Of a DNA stretch of 64,000 nucleotides, positions 35,921 through 48,949 are shown one piece after another. The translations under genes and the position numbers were made by a program. The stretch's first letter is position 1. The number at the start of each line of letters is the position of its first letter. Source of the DNA: Cladorhizidae sp. MBARI D1340-BT2. Its lineage: Eukaryota; Porifera; Demospongiae; Poecilosclerida; Cladorhizidae. The stretch is from contig JAQNBH010000012.1 of the NCBI GenBank assembly GCA_028752905.1, forward strand, positions 26,669,816 through 26,733,815, written 5' to 3'. Below the pieces are notes generated by a model. The model was not told where the DNA came from and did not search any database. It saw only the letters and a program-made list of their open reading frames with translations.

Positions 35921-38900
35921 CTTTGCTGTTTAAGATGGAAATAAGGTCTTCAGCACATTTCTCAAACTTTCCCTCCACACATACTCGAAGAAGAGTCCTG
36001 TAAGTCTTTGGATAACCAGCTTTATATCTCCAATGCTCCAGAAGAGCCCAGCTGTAAATAGTATGCATCTATAAAACCACATCCACAATTCACACATTTA
36101 GCATTGTAGTACCTTTGTAGACCACGACCGTATGTGGTCATTATGTGCTGCACCTCTGACAAGTTCAGTCCTAGCAGATATGCCTGATCTTGCATACCAT
36201 ACTGTCTTGCAGAAATTCGACCTAGGTCCACATCTGACATTATCTCATCATCTAGGTAGTACTCTGGAACTTTGGCCAGGAGTTCCTCGTATTTCTACAA
36301 TAATAACTAAAATAACAACAGAAACAACTAATATAGCATGAAGCTCATGGCTTCATAGAGACATTTTAGTTGCTGGGAAGAGTGGGGATGAGTGTCGAGC
36401 CTGGAATTGTTCATAGCTATCCTTACTACATGGACTCATTAGCCTGATTTTTGGTTAGATGAAGTTTATTAAGTTAAGTCTTCGAAATAGACTAACCTGG
36501 CTAGGCTCAGGTGAATCACAGTTGAAGGAACTTGAGCAGGTTTTAGTGCAATTTTGATATATTCAAAGTAAAATCTTGGGAATGTATTATACATGTTGTC
36601 TACTTAATTGCCAAGTTCATTAACTGCAATTATCAATTAACTAACATTAGCTGCAAAAAAAATAGTGAATACATACCAGGGTTTCATCTAGGATTTTGTA
36701 TTTGGGGGGGAAGAAACCACATCGTGACCTTTGAACCCTTCCGTCACCTCACCATGCCCACTTTTACTGGTAATGCCCACTTTTTACTGCTTATTGGACT
36801 GATAAAATCCAGTAAAGCTTGGCTTTGGTAGGCTGAGACTATTGTGCGTGTTTTATTTTAAATAACCATTTATGCTATGTTGATAATTTTCCTATTATTT
36901 TGGAATAATTCTGCTTCAAAAATCAGTACACCTCAAAACAACATAAAAAAGTAAATTGTTGCTTGTGATTTCAAAATGAAATGATATGTTGAATGCACAA
37001 CCTTTAAGTTGTTAGCTGCAGCCTGCAGTGCTTGCTTCAACCTTCAAAGACAGATTATATATATATGGACAATTCCAATTTTTTTTAATGGGTGGGGGAG
37101 GCTATTATGCTCCAATTATGCTTATTCAGAATAAGAAATGGGCATAATAAGGAGATTGACTTGCTGAAAAATTAATTAGCAAATATCAAATCTAATAACT
37201 CCATAACCACACAAGATATAATCAATATTAATATACCAAAGTGTGTGTCATTCAATATGCTTTCTAATGGTATTGACTTGCTCAAAAATTAATTAGCGAA
37301 TATTAAATCTAATAATTCCATAACCACACATGATATAATCACCATGTCCAATGTAGCCCATTCAATATGTTTTCTATTAGGTATGCTCTATTAGCCATAC
37401 AATCATGCTTTTATATGTGAACTGCAGGCTGAAGTGTTCAAGAGATCATGTGCACAAAATGAAAACATGTATAAAAATCTATAACTTGAGAAGTCTTTTC
37501 TTGATCTAGAACTAGAAACTCAACCTGCAGATACGTATACAGACAACTTGGAACAAAAACAACAAAAACATTTCCCCTCTATTTCAGCATGTCGATCTCT
37601 TTAGTTCTAAAAGAATAAGCAGCATAGTCTCAGGCCTTGGGATGTTATGCATAGTTGTGCAGTACAATAATTTGTTGACCCTTTACCTAGTGGACTTTTA
37701 CTTTACTTTTATTTTGCTGAATTATCAACAGTTGCTAATTATTTCTGTCTGTTTTTTTATTTCTGTCTCTTTGTTTTGCCTGTCTCTTTGTTTTGCTGTT
37801 AGTTGTGGATAGTCATTGTCTAACTAACCACAGCAGCTGGTTGTTTCCAAATAGTGCACAGTACATGTGGCATTATGGACAGATTTTTGATTAGAAGGCC
37901 AACTGGTAGTGGTGACTCTGGTGAAGCCTCAGATGATCAAGTACCTATTCCTAAGCAACCTCGTCTCTCAGGTGGATCAACAGAGAAAGTAAGCAGTGCT
38001 TGTGGAAGAATAAAATCTTACAAAAAGAACCTGAAGTACAATCCCGATTGGAGAGTTAAATGAAAGTGGATGGTGCAGGAACAGGAAGGTGGCATGTTTT
38101 GCACTTTTTGCCAGAAATATGGCAAGCCCCCAGTGCAAGCACATGGTGCATGCGTTACACGTCCTATAAATAACTGGGTCAAAGCAACTGAGCTACTTGG
38201 CAATCATGAAAAGTCTGAATGGCATCTAGCATCTGTCGAAAGACAAGCAATGATTGAGAGTTCAAGAGCACATGGGGGTGTCATTGAACAGATGGTTAGT
38301 GCTTCTAATGAAGAGAGGAGAAAAAATCGTGAATTTATAAAGCAAGTAATTAGGTCTGTCTACTTTTTGTTTCGGCATTGTATTCCACATACAACAACTT
38401 TTGAAAGCCTGATTTCACTTCAAATTGACAATGGAAATAAACAACTCAAAGTACACCAAAACATATGTCCAGCCAATGCAACTTACCTCTCCAAAGCCAC
38501 CACAGCTGAGCTTCTTAAAAGCATTAGCCATTGCTTTGAAAAGCAACTCCTTGGTCGCTTGAATTCTAGTAAGTACATTTTTCTATTGGCCGATGAAAGT
38601 ACTGATGTGTCCTTCCAAACAGAATTATCAATATGTGCAAGGTAGTTGGAGAGTGGCAAGGCAGTAGAGCATTTCTTAGGGATTGTCCATGCCTGTAAAG
38701 TTAACGCTGATGCTCTCACACACTATCTACTCCAGTTTGTTAGCGACAAAGGAATTCCTGTTAGTAGGTTGCGTGGGTTAGGATTTGATGGAGCAAGCAC
38801 GATGTCTGGAAAGAAAAGTGGGGTGCAAGTGCGGATGCGATATCATTCTCCTAGTGCTTTATTTGTTCACTGCTGTTGTCACAGACTACAGTTGGCAGCT

Positions 38901-40355
38901 GCTCATGCTTCAAGTGAACACAATGAGGTCAAGAGAGTATTGGGAACTCTTCTCTCTGTGTGGCAAGCTTTCCATTATTCACCTAAAAAGGCTGAGAGAC
39001 TAGCAGAAATTCAAGCAGTGCTCAATGCCACTGAGCTGAAAATGCACAAACCAAGTGACACACGTTGGTTGGCACAAGAGCGATGTGTTCGTGCTGTGAG
39101 ACAATCATTGCCAGCATTGGTTGGCACCTTTGAACACATTTATGAGGAGAGTGGAGATGCTGAGGTATATGGCATTGCTAAGCTAATGTGCACATATAAA
39201 TTTGTGGCTTGTTTGTACATGCTTTGTGATGTACTCCATACAATTGCTAAACTTCAAGGAAGCCTTCAAGCTAAGAATCTTGATCTTGCTATCGTTCCTG
39301 TGATGGTTAAAAGCACTGTTGACAGACTATCTGAGTGCCCACTAACTACTACCTGGTTTAAAGACCACACAGTGAGGCAGCACTTGGTGAGCGAAACATC
39401 ATTGTTCATCAAACCGATAAAGAATTCTTTATCTCAAAGATTTATCGTCCCTACATTCAGAGTGTAATTGACCATATTACTAGTAGGTTAAGCTCCTATG
39501 ATGTTTACTCAGCATTTTCAGTGTTTAATCCATCCCATTTACCCCCAAAAGAAGATTCCCTGTCTTCATATGGTGAAGAAAAGCTACAAAAACTGACCAA
39601 CTTCTACGGCAGTCCACAACAACTTACATTTCAGGGGCAGACAAGATTCTCAATACCTGATGTAGACACACAACAAACTGAGGCTGAGTGGAAAATCTAT
39701 CGGCGCATATTGTTCACGAATTTTCGTAATGCTTCTAATTCTGATGTTCTTACTAGCCTTTTAACAAATGACACTCTAAAAGCAGGCTTTCCAAATCTTG
39801 AACGTCTTGCTTCAATCTCCTTGGTCCTGCCTATCACTACAGCTACAGTTGAAAGAAGCTTCAGTGATATGAAACTAATAAAAACGAGGCTGAGAAGCAG
39901 ACTTGGTGAGGACACTTTAGACCAAGCTATGCGAGTGTATATCGAGGGTCCTGAACGTTTGAGTGATGAAGAACTGGAAGTGATTATAGATCACTGGAAT
40001 GAACAGAAACAACGTAAACTCAATTTATAAATCTTACTTTAATATAATAATTCTTTTTTTATTGTAAAAGTCATGATTATTTTGGGGAGGGGGAAGCTGG
40101 AGTATTTGGGGGGGGAAGCTGGAGTGTTTGGGGGGGAAGCTTCCCCCCGCCACCCCCCCACTAGATGAAACCTTGCATACCTATTATGACACAACAATTT
40201 TTGTTAATCCTTGTGGTGTAGGTGGGAGGTGGGGTAATCCCTGATCCCCAGACTCCCTGAGAATCCCTGATAGATGGTTTTGCTAACCTCTGCCTTGATG
40301 CTGCTTGGGAATGCAGTGATGGCAGCTGCTTCTTCATCAGTTCTTCCAGTAACAC
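35921..40355 (-). CDS. Death-domain exon cassette, copy 4 (intron holds a hAT element)
   Basis: Exons 40288-40355 (68 nt), 36113-36294 (182 nt) and 35921-36051 (131 nt); phases and splice ends as in copies 2 and 3. The Death domain is open: KVPEYYLDDEIMSDVDLGR, ISARQYGMQDQAYLLGLNLS, WALLEHWRYKAGYPKTYR and LLRVCVEGKFEKCAEDL. The 182-nt exon is shorter than the others by multiples of three. The first intron contains the 3.5-kb hAT insertion 36677-40175 and would be about 4.0 kb. The last codon of the short exon is GAG instead of CAG, which weakens neither frame nor donor. Without the terminal donor the frame stops after GWSS. Confidence 0.62.
36677..40175 (+). mobile_element. hAT element in the intron of cassette 4
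   Basis: Ends CAGGGTTTCATCTAG and CTAGATGAAACCTTG are inverted repeats; each is followed inward by a run of G or C (GGGGGGGAAG / CTTCCCCCC). A short direct repeat CATAC flanks both sides; the 8-bp duplication expected of hAT is not clearly preserved. It encodes the broken transposase at 37873-40029. Equivalent introns in copies 2, 3, 5 and 6 lack it, so it inserted after the units separated. Confidence 0.8.
37873..40029 (+). pseudogene. hAT transposase, recently broken
   Basis: A nearly complete hAT transposase interrupted by two in-frame stops (38061-38063 TGA; 38643-38645 TAG) and a frameshift near 39430. Blocks in order: BED/TTF-type zinc finger (GMFCTFCQKYGKP, about 38090), first catalytic Asp (LLADESTDVSF, about 38585), second (LRGLGFDGASTMSGKKSG, about 38770) with CCCHRLQLAAAH, and the hATC region with catalytic Glu (ITTATVERSFSDMKLIKTRL, about 39830). 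It resembles the 54-kb transposase in layout but is a different lineage. The few lesions point to a young dead copy. Confidence 0.85.
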
Positions 40356-40606
40356 CTGCAGCTAGTCAATGAGTGGATTATTTTGCAAGTGCATCAATGG
40401 AAGGTTTTATTTACATACTACTAAACATACCAAGCATATGTATGTCCACAAGTGAACCATAAACTCTGGTTGTCTATCACCACTTCTAACCAAACCAGCA
40501 GTGCTTAGAAACAACTGAGCCTTTACTAAAGAAATATTGCACACACATTGAATCTTCTACCATGTAAATGAATGCCTTATTAGACAGGAGCAGAGAGCTA
40601 AACTTC

Positions 40607-41240
40607 TGTTACATGAGCCACATGAAGATGCCGTAACTCTCACAAGCCAGACACAAGCCAGACAAAGAAGGAGCTACTCTCATGAGTCACACTAAGAATT
40701 GCTGAGCCACACCAAGAAAGAAGAGCAGGCAGTGTTTGCAGGAAGGCATAGGTGCCTGTGCAGCTTCCCTCAAAATAAGAACTTTAATAAATGGTAATAA
40801 GCAAGAAAGAGAACCTTCAAGAATGCAGTTGCGATTCTCAGCCATTTTTAGAGGCTGAATACCTCTGCAAACAACACTTATGTAATAGTAAATATACCCA
40901 TAAAGCCCTAGTCCTTGTGGTAGACTACCCCAGCATCATCTCCAACATTAGACCCGCCATACCTCTAGTCATAGCCCTAGCCTTAGACTGTAGTTCTATA
41001 CCAGTCCCGTCAGACATTCCATATCCATAACTCAAATACCCAACAACTCAAACCCAGCTAGCCCAACCGCCAGATTCAGCCCTAGATAACTGGACACACA
41101 AACATGCCTACACTGGACATCCCCATACTCCTAGGCTGACACTATAATGCCACACATGCCCTTCACTCTCCGCAATAGACAGACCCAAACAAGAACAGCA
41201 GCACAGAAAACAAGATTGAGCAGAACAGAGCACAGGACAT
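40607..41240. repeat. Conserved unit block R, copy d
   Basis: Fourth copy, followed by the shared TCTGCTAGTCCTATCACACC segment and a TA microsatellite at about 41470-41497. Confidence 0.65.
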
Positions 41241-41465
41241 TGCACACACCATATATAGCAATACAACATTCAAAATTAAGTGTCAGGACTGCTTTTATCC
41301 AGTTTTACACAAAAAGTCGATTTGTCACTAGGCTTACCTCAGTTTTCTGTCTTCTCTGCTAGTCCTATCACACCCCCAGTCATCCACATCACCACGTAAT
41401 ATCTCTGTCAATCACACCATTCACCATTTCACATGGACCAATTGCAGAAGTGCATGACATGCTTA

Positions 41466-41500
<35 letters not shown>

Positions 41501-42339
41501 CATCAGGTAAGCAGCACCTTATTCTTACTGATGAAGATACCTATGTGTCAAAGGCTTTGTAACGAGAATTTAATTCATCTCTGTATCAAGTTCATGCCTG
41601 CTATTATTACAGGGAGAAAGAAATCCAATTAAACTGCCAAGAGCCATTACTTCAGCTAGAAGCTGGCTGCTAGAAGCAATCTATTCCTGAGGAACTGATG
41701 GGTCCCCAGAGAGTGGGTGGTCCATACGGTGAGTCAGAAAGAGAGGAAGAGGTTGGTCTTACTATCATAAATTAGAGGATTAACTCCACCCATCTCTTAA
41801 CATCTCATACTTCATCCATTACATGGAGGGAAGAAGAACATCTCCAGCATCACTACCAACAACACTGACTTACCACATGCACACACTATACTAGTACCCA
41901 CTACCAAGTAACAACTACACATTAGATAGCTTCATATTACCACAGGTAGGATACTTCACACCAGCTGGCCTCCATCACCCCAACTAATGTGAAGGCCTGC
42001 TGTTGAGCATATCCACCCGTCCAAGTTGTTTTATTGCTAAGTAGCAATGGAAGAGTTTGAGTGATCTCTGTTTCGAAAGTTAAAAGGCTCTGGAGTTGGA
42101 GACGTATTTGTGCCATAGTTCACCACTGCCACCATGTGGTATAACTATTTCAAGAATAATCCCAGAACTAGACAGGCATATGTTTTATATAGAAATCCAA
42201 CCATTCTATTAATAGCATGATATATATAGCATGAATGACCTTCATGGTAAACCTCAGCAACCACAGAGTATACATACATTCAGGATATTACTAACCACTA
42301 ATAGTAAACCTGTGATATGTGCTAAGTGTCACATTCCAT

Positions 42340-42790
42340 AATACACACACGCCACTACCACCACAAGTGATGCACAACCCAACCCAACTCAAACTCATAC
42401 ACCATCCTAAACCAGCAACTCATATACGCACACCCCACTATACCAATCATACCCACACCACTCCCACCACCCCAAATCAAACATACATCACTTCACCACC
42501 CTATCCCATAAACACACCACCCACACCGTCCCAACCAAATGACACACACACCACCTCAACCCACACAAACACACCACTACCCCACTTCACTTATCCCACA
42601 ACCCCAACCCATACACACATAGCACACAAACACCACCTCATACACACACACCATGTCTACATCTTGCACACACCTCTCCCACTACCAAACTCATACACAC
42701 ACCACACAACTCATACCCCCTCTACCCACCAACTAAATCATGCACACACTAACCCCCACCACCATAACTCACATACACATTACTCCCATT
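42340..42790. repeat. CA/CCA-rich tract of unit 4
   Basis: Low-complexity C/A-rich DNA equivalent to 14900-17360 but without the regular 23-bp array. The 157-codon plus frame across it is a composition artefact. Confidence 0.75.
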
Positions 42791-43154
42791 AGTTACAACA
42801 CAAAAACATTCTTTATTTAGCACCCTCCCTCACACTTAGTGCCCCATCCTCCCTCCCTTCCCTCCTATCCCAAAACACAGGTACACCACTCCCTCGAGCT
42901 TTATATAACTCAGGAGACCCAGGCGGAAGGAGTGGTACCCTTTGCTTCTGTCCCCGAGCCCCATCCCAAAATGAACAGTGTTTGTTTAGATACACAGTGG
43001 CGCACATGGATAGCCACACCCACTAATATTAAACATGGATGAAATATTATCCCAGCTTTTTTAAACTAGTGAAAGCGAAACTTATAAATCACAAAAAAAT
43101 CCAGTCCTATTCCTATAGCCGCCAGTGACCTACACTAATTAAAGGTTTTCTCAC

Positions 43155-43181
43155 CCTCACTGCCACTACCAGGCTGATCAC
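43155..43181 (-). CDS. 27-nt linker microexon, phase 1-1 (unit 4)
   Basis: Bounded by a TTCAG acceptor after a T-rich stretch and a gtgaga donor. It encodes DQPGSGSE in phase 1-1, similar to the SGDDQSGG linker at 6447-6479, and lies 5' of cassette 4 on the same strand. It could join an upstream phase 1 exon to the short exon at 40288-40355. Too short to be sure. Confidence 0.35.
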
Positions 43182-43555
43182 CTGAACCAAAATCACTAAC
43201 ACAGTCAAAACAATAACATTTATTATGTATTAGCTAAATAAATGATTAATAATATAGCTGGTACTTCATTCATCATATGACTCATGTATGGAAAAATGCT
43301 TACCTCAAACATTTATGCTAAATAAAATAAATAAAAAATCCTGTACGCTCAATTTCTTCTGACGCATCATTTGTATGCTCTGTATTTTCTATTTCTGCAT
43401 CAGCAAGTAACTAGCAACCTTTCCATTCTGGCAGCTGCGATACGAAAGTTGATTTGTACCGATGACTTATCTTTCTTAAAAAAATTTGCCAATCATTTAA
43501 CTGAATCAATCAATGCTTTGGTCTTCAGGGGCATATGAAGACAAGGAGACAATGC

Positions 43556-44143
43556 AAAACATTTATACTCACTGGCAACACATTTATACTCACTGCAACA
43601 CATTTATACTCGCTGGCAACTCATTTATACTCACTGGCAACACATTTATACTCACTGGCAACTCATTTATACTCACTGGCAACACATTTATACTCACTGG
43701 CAACACATTTATACTCACTGGCAACACATTTATCTCACTGGCAACCCATTTATACTCATTGGCAACAAATTTATGCTCACTGGCAACACATTTATACTCA
43801 CTGGCAACACATTTATACTCACTGGCAAGATATTTATACTCACTGGAAACACATTTATACTAACTGGCAACACATTTATATTCACAGGCAACATATTTAT
43901 ACTCACTGGCAACTCATTTATACTCACTGGCAACACATTTATACTCATTGGCAACACATTTATACTCACTGCAACACATTTATACTCGCTGGCAACACAT
44001 TTATACTCACTGGCTACATATTTATACTCACTGGCAACACATTTATACTCACTGGCAACACATTTATACTCACTGGCAACACATTTATACTCACTGGCAA
44101 CACATTTATACTCACTGGCAACACATTTATACTCACTGGCAAC
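43556..44143. repeat. 21-bp satellite array A4
   Basis: About 28 copies with several 20-bp and single-base variants, so frames shift along the array. The left flank (TGCTTTGGTCTTCAGGGGCA) matches those of A1 and A2. Confidence 0.92.
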
Positions 44144-44441
44144 ATGTGTCACTTGAAATGCACGTGATTCATGATCTGTCAGCCAGTGATGGGTCTAATT
44201 TCATACCATGGTCTTGAGAATTGAGATTCAGCAGTTGGGCAGCTCCAGATGCATGACTGTGCTTATTCACTCTAGCATTCAATCAAGTCAGGAATCACAT
44301 GCATTTACCCAAGCCTAACAGAACACACTTAGCCTGTACAACCATCAATTAACACTCACCCTCATGTTAATGTATGAGACCTCTCACCTCACCCTTATAT
44401 TGGTATTAACATGATTGCATAGTACACACTCATTGGTTATT

Positions 44442-44735
44442 TGTGGTGGAAGCATCCTCAAAACATGCTCCACAGCAAATCTTTTACCAGCTTCTTCTGG
44501 GATGCTTCAACCAACTACACAATAGTTACTTAAATCTTTGTCCCTAGCAGTACACAATGTCGCACTTTTGTTTGGCTTGATAGTTGATGGTGGGAGGCTA
44601 CTATCAAGCCAAACAAAAGTGCTACACAGTGTACTGCTAGGGACAATTAAACAACAATTGTGTAGCTGGTTGAAACAGCCCAGAAGAGGCTGGTAAAAGA
44701 TTTGCTGTGCATGTTTAGAGGATGCTTCCACCACA
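44442..44735. repeat. Foldback segment, full copy
   Basis: Nearly identical to 24846-25137 including the loop. Confidence 0.85.
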
Positions 44736-45255
44736 CATTGCTTTGGCAGTGAGGAACAAAGACCCAGCCACACTCAAAAAAGTTGGCACTATGGTTGACA
44801 AATACACACACTTGATCCATCTAGTACTCAGAAAATATAAGAGAAGGACCCCTTACCAACAGACACATAACCATGATGTCAAGAAGCTGGGACCAGCCAA
44901 GTGTCCTAAAGAGAAAGTATACCTTTGCTGTCCCACCTGCCATAACTAACATGAATACCTGGTACAGGGCTTACTGAATCGCAAGGATGCAACCATCAAG
45001 TTAGACACAGCAGCTTCACACTCTGTGGTTTCCAAGACTGCACTTCTGGAAGGAGGAGAGAAGCTATCCTTAGTAAGGGTGACTGGTCCACTCAAGGAAT
45101 TTGACATAGCAAACATAAACATTGACATGGGTGGGAGACAGCAAAACTTCAGGGAGCTGTGGCTGATGGCATCACTGCTGATATTCTAATGGGTCAAGAT
45201 GCTCCCTTCCTAAACCACTTACTTGAGCCATTAGTGAAAGAGAGACTGATGATTT
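44722..45255 (+). pseudogene. Gag end / protease relic, copy c
   Basis: Starts with a basic stretch (LRKYKRRTPYQQTHNHDVKK) and a cysteine motif (LCCPTCHN), then IKLDTAASHSVVSKTALLEG with the protease active site in frame, and VRVTGPLKEFDIANINIDMG. The best view of the protease among the copies; stops follow at 45188 and later. Confidence 0.6.
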
Positions 45256-45766
45256 AAACACAAGCTATGTTGGTACAGACCAGACAAGCTGCAGAGCAAG
45301 AGCAACAACACTTGCAGGCTGATGAGATAGCTACAGTGAACTCAGGAGAAATACTCACACCATGGGAGGAGTTAGTTGGAAATGACAGCGATATTTTGGT
45401 TGGCCTGGATCGAAACCCAGATAAAGCAAATGACAAAAATGAAAAGATGCTTAAGGCTTTGTCTCTATCCCATCTGTCATTCCTGAGATGAACACATCCT
45501 CTAAATTAGATGAGAACACACCGTCGCAACCAGATAAGACTGCACTCACTCGACCAGATGAGAATACACCTCTCAACCAGAGGATAGCGCACACTCTCAA
45601 ATATATGAGAACACGCCCTCTCAACCAGATGAGAACACAACCTCTAAAATAGGTGTTGATGAACAGGTTGCCAGACTTTAGTGCTGAGCTACAGAACAAC
45701 TCATACTTGCACAAAGAGTGAGAATCGCTGAACCAGGGGAACTCTGAATAGTTTTGTGAGGTTGGA

Positions 45767-46183
45767 TTGTTGTTTAGATTTCGACACGACAAGTTAGACA
45801 ATGAAATGCACCAACTAGTGTTGCCAGGCAACAGACAACAGCAAGCCATAGCTCACACACTCCACATGACCGGTCACCTCGGGTACAACAAAGCCAGACA
45901 CAGACTGTTGGCCCACTTTTACTGGCCAGGCCTCAGCCGGGATGTGAATCAAGCCTGTTTAACAACCATGAGGGAGAACCTGGAACAGATGCAGCACATA
46001 GCACCAGTTACATACAGAGTGCACATGCATGACAGAAAGAAAAGGCATACAACTATTCATGTCAATATAATGCACAGTCCAGTGGCATCTGTATTTTCTG
46101 TCACCTTAACAGATGAAGAAACTCTGCAGGGACTTCTCTTACCAACCCTATGGGAATCAGATTCAAAAGCTCTCATGGGATAA
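45767..46183 (+). pseudogene. Integrase relic with core deleted, copy c
   Basis: A 138-codon open frame fusing the zinc-binding domain (HMTGHLGYNKARHRLLAHF, then DVNQAC) to the C-terminal motif (RVHMHDRKKRHTTIHVN). The second zinc-binding half (CESCAKC) and the DDE core are deleted. Confidence 0.68.
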
Positions 46184-46204
46184 AGCTTAAATGATGGACA
46201 GACT

Positions 46205-46475
46205 TCACAGCTCCAATGCTTGATGGATGCTTCCCCAACAGTCTTCACAAATATCTCTGGGGAAACTACGGCAGTGGGACATGCCATTGAGACCAAGCAA
46301 GCCCAGCCCAACAGGATTCCGCCAAAGCAAGTTCCCAAGAGTTGTGAAGATGGCATTCACAAGGAAATCCAGACATTGTTGGAACATAATATTATGGAAC
46401 CATCTAAGACCCTCTGGTCATTTCCAATCCTAACAGTGAGGAAGGACGAAATGGTAAGGATGTGCATTGATTAGA
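46205..46475 (+). pseudogene. Reverse transcriptase N-terminal relic, copy c
   Basis: Follows the integrase C-terminus as in copies a and b: KEIQTLLEHNIMEPSKTLW then FPILTVRKDEMVRMCID before a stop. Purine tract and LTR follow. Confidence 0.66.
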
Positions 46476-47139
46476 GCCAATTGAATGCATTGACACGAGC
46501 CGACCAACAGCCAAACAAGACAAGTATTGTTCGCAGATCAGAAGTGACAATTTCTACACACTCTCCTGCTAACTACTCCATACTCCTTAAGGAAGGGGTG
46601 GGGGCAAGCCTAACTAGCTAGCCCTAGCCCTAGCCCTAGCAACACTTAGCCTGCACAATCAACAATTTACACTCACCCACATGTTAATGTGTGAAACCTC
46701 TCACCTCACACATTAACGACTTGTATTTGATTGGTTATTTGTAATTACCTTATTTACGTAAATGGAAATGAAATGTGTTGCCAGTGAGTGTAAATATGTT
46801 GCCTTGTTTCTCACCCTGATGAAGAACGAGCATTGAGGTAGAAACTGGCTAAAACATAACAAAATACTCATTAAAAAATAAATCTAATGATGAAAGTTAA
46901 CACTCAAGAAAAATGGATTTTGCCACTTCTCCTTCCATTGATTGCTGGAAGCTACTCCCATTGTAAAATCTCCACGAAGGTGTGAGGAAGCCATAAAGTT
47001 CATAACATAGCAATCCCAATGATAAGTTAGCTTATTCTAGCTAACTAAATTTGGTGAGCACAGTGAAGTTGTTCTTCAGATACCTCTAGATTTGCTAGTC
47101 TGCACATGCGTCCCCTTAATGGCATCTTTCTTACTGCTG

Positions 47140-47450
47140 TAAGTAAAGCAGAAGATGCCATGACTCAATTTCTGTCCTCCATTGTTAACTTGACAGAGCA
47201 ATGTGGAGGGGGAAGGACAAGTGAAGAGCAAGCACGAGGAAAAGGGATTGAAAAGTTATGCTAATTACAGGCCTGAACATTTCACATGTGCCAGGAGAAA
47301 TGGAGCTGGTCTGAAGACTTTGGAGGACTTCTCATGAATACATAACAGAACATCACATAACCACACTAGCTTTGAATTCACATGTTCTAGCTTATATGTT
47401 TTTTTCTGTCCTGATGAGTTTATGACGAGTATTGAACCTGTGAATACACA
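47140..47450. repeat. Conserved unit block C, copy 4
   Basis: Preceded by the intact GTCCCCTTAATGGCATCTTT site, without the piggyBac-like element. Confidence 0.6.
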
Positions 47451-47720
47451 TATTTTAAGAGTCTTTATCTATAATGACTTCAATACAAACTACGCACCTG
47501 CAAAGATGCATTTACGCATTCGAATCGTGCAAATATGGTTGAGCAGTTCCACAGGATTGTTCTACCTTATGTAATATCTAGATAAACAAGAACTATGTTT
47601 ATATAGCAAAAATATAATACTTGTAAAAAGGAAGATAAACAAGACTGTGCCCGTGTAGACTAAGGGTGAACACCCTTTACCACTTAAAATATACACACCA
47701 ACACAATCAGCTAGACCAAC

Positions 47721-48671
47721 CTTTGCTGCTTAAGATGGAAATAATGTCTTCAGCACTTTTCTCAAAATCTCCCTCCACACATACTCGAAGAAGATTCCTG
47801 TAAGTCTTTGGATAACCAGCTTTAGACCTCCAACACTCCAGAAGAGCCCACCTGTAAATAGTGTGCATCTATAATATCACATTTTAAATTCTCGCATTTA
47901 GCATTGTAGTACCTTTGTAGACCAAGACTATCCCAGTGTAAGGTCCTAATTTGGTCCACATCCGACAAGTTCAGTCCTAACAGATATACCTTATCTATCA
48001 AACCATACAGTCTTGCAGAAATTCGACCTATGTCCACATCTGACATTATCACATCATCTAGGTAACCATGGTTGCACTCTGGAACTTTGGCCAGCAGTTT
48101 GCCATATTTCTACAAACAATAAATAGAATAACAGCAAAAACAACTAATTTAGCATGAAGACCACATGGCTACATAGAGACATTTGGGTTGGGGACAGAGT
48201 GAGGGTCATATCCAGTCTTACTACCTGGATAGCATTAGCATGACATTTGGGTAGATGAAGTTTGAGAAGATAAGTCTTTGAAATAGATAAGTAACACTAA
48301 CCTGGCTAGGCTCAGGTGAATCACAATTGAAGGACCTGAACTGATTTCAGCAGGTTTTAGTGCAATTTTGACATATTCAAAGAGTAAAATTGTGGGATTG
48401 TATTATACATGTTGTCTACTTAATTGCTAAGTTCATTAACTGCAATTGTCAATCAACTAACATCAGTTAAAACAAATTGTCAATGCATACCATATACCTA
48501 TTATGACACCATACTTTTTTTAATCCTTGTGGTGTAGGTGGGAGGTGGGGTAATCACTGATCCCATGACTCCCTGTGAAACCATGACAGATGGTTTTGCT
48601 AACCTGTGCCTTGATGCTGCTTGAGAATGCAGTGATGGCAGCTGCTTCTTCATTAGTTCTTCCAATAACAT
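47721..48671 (-). CDS. Death-domain exon cassette, copy 5
   Basis: Exons 48604-48671 (68 nt), 47913-48109 (197 nt) and 47721-47851 (131 nt); same phases and splice ends. The Death domain reads KLLAKVPECNHGYLDDVIM, SDVDIGRISARLYGLIDKVY, LLGLNLSDVDQIRTLHW, WALLECWRSKAGYPKTYR and LLRVCVEGDFEKSAEDI. The longer middle exon has a few extra codons near its end (LHWDSLGLQ), again a multiple of three. Without the terminal donor the frame ends after GWSS. No lesion seen. Confidence 0.65.
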
Positions 48672-48949
48672 CTGCAGCAACAACAGCTAGTCAATGAGTG
48701 GATTATTTGTGTGAGTGCATCAATGGAAGGTTTTATTTACACTACTACTAAACATACCAAGCAAGTGTATGTCCACAAGTGAACCATAAACTCTGGTTGT
48801 CTATCACCACTTCTAACCAAACCAGCAAGAAAACCAGAGCTTAACAACAACTAAGCTCATACTAAACAAATAATGCACACACATTGAATCTTCTACCATG
48901 TAAATGAATGCCTTGAATTATTTATTAGACAGGAGCAGAGAGCTATACT

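Larger units (their letters stand above)
44144..46880 (+). mobile_element. Decayed Ty3/gypsy-like LTR element, copy c
   Basis: LTR start near 44308, foldback at 44442-44735, protease relic, shortened integrase relic, RT start (46205-46475), purine tract at about 46588, LTR at about 46607. A deletion joins the integrase zinc-binding domain directly to its C-terminal part at about 45957, removing the catalytic core. Confidence 0.74.
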
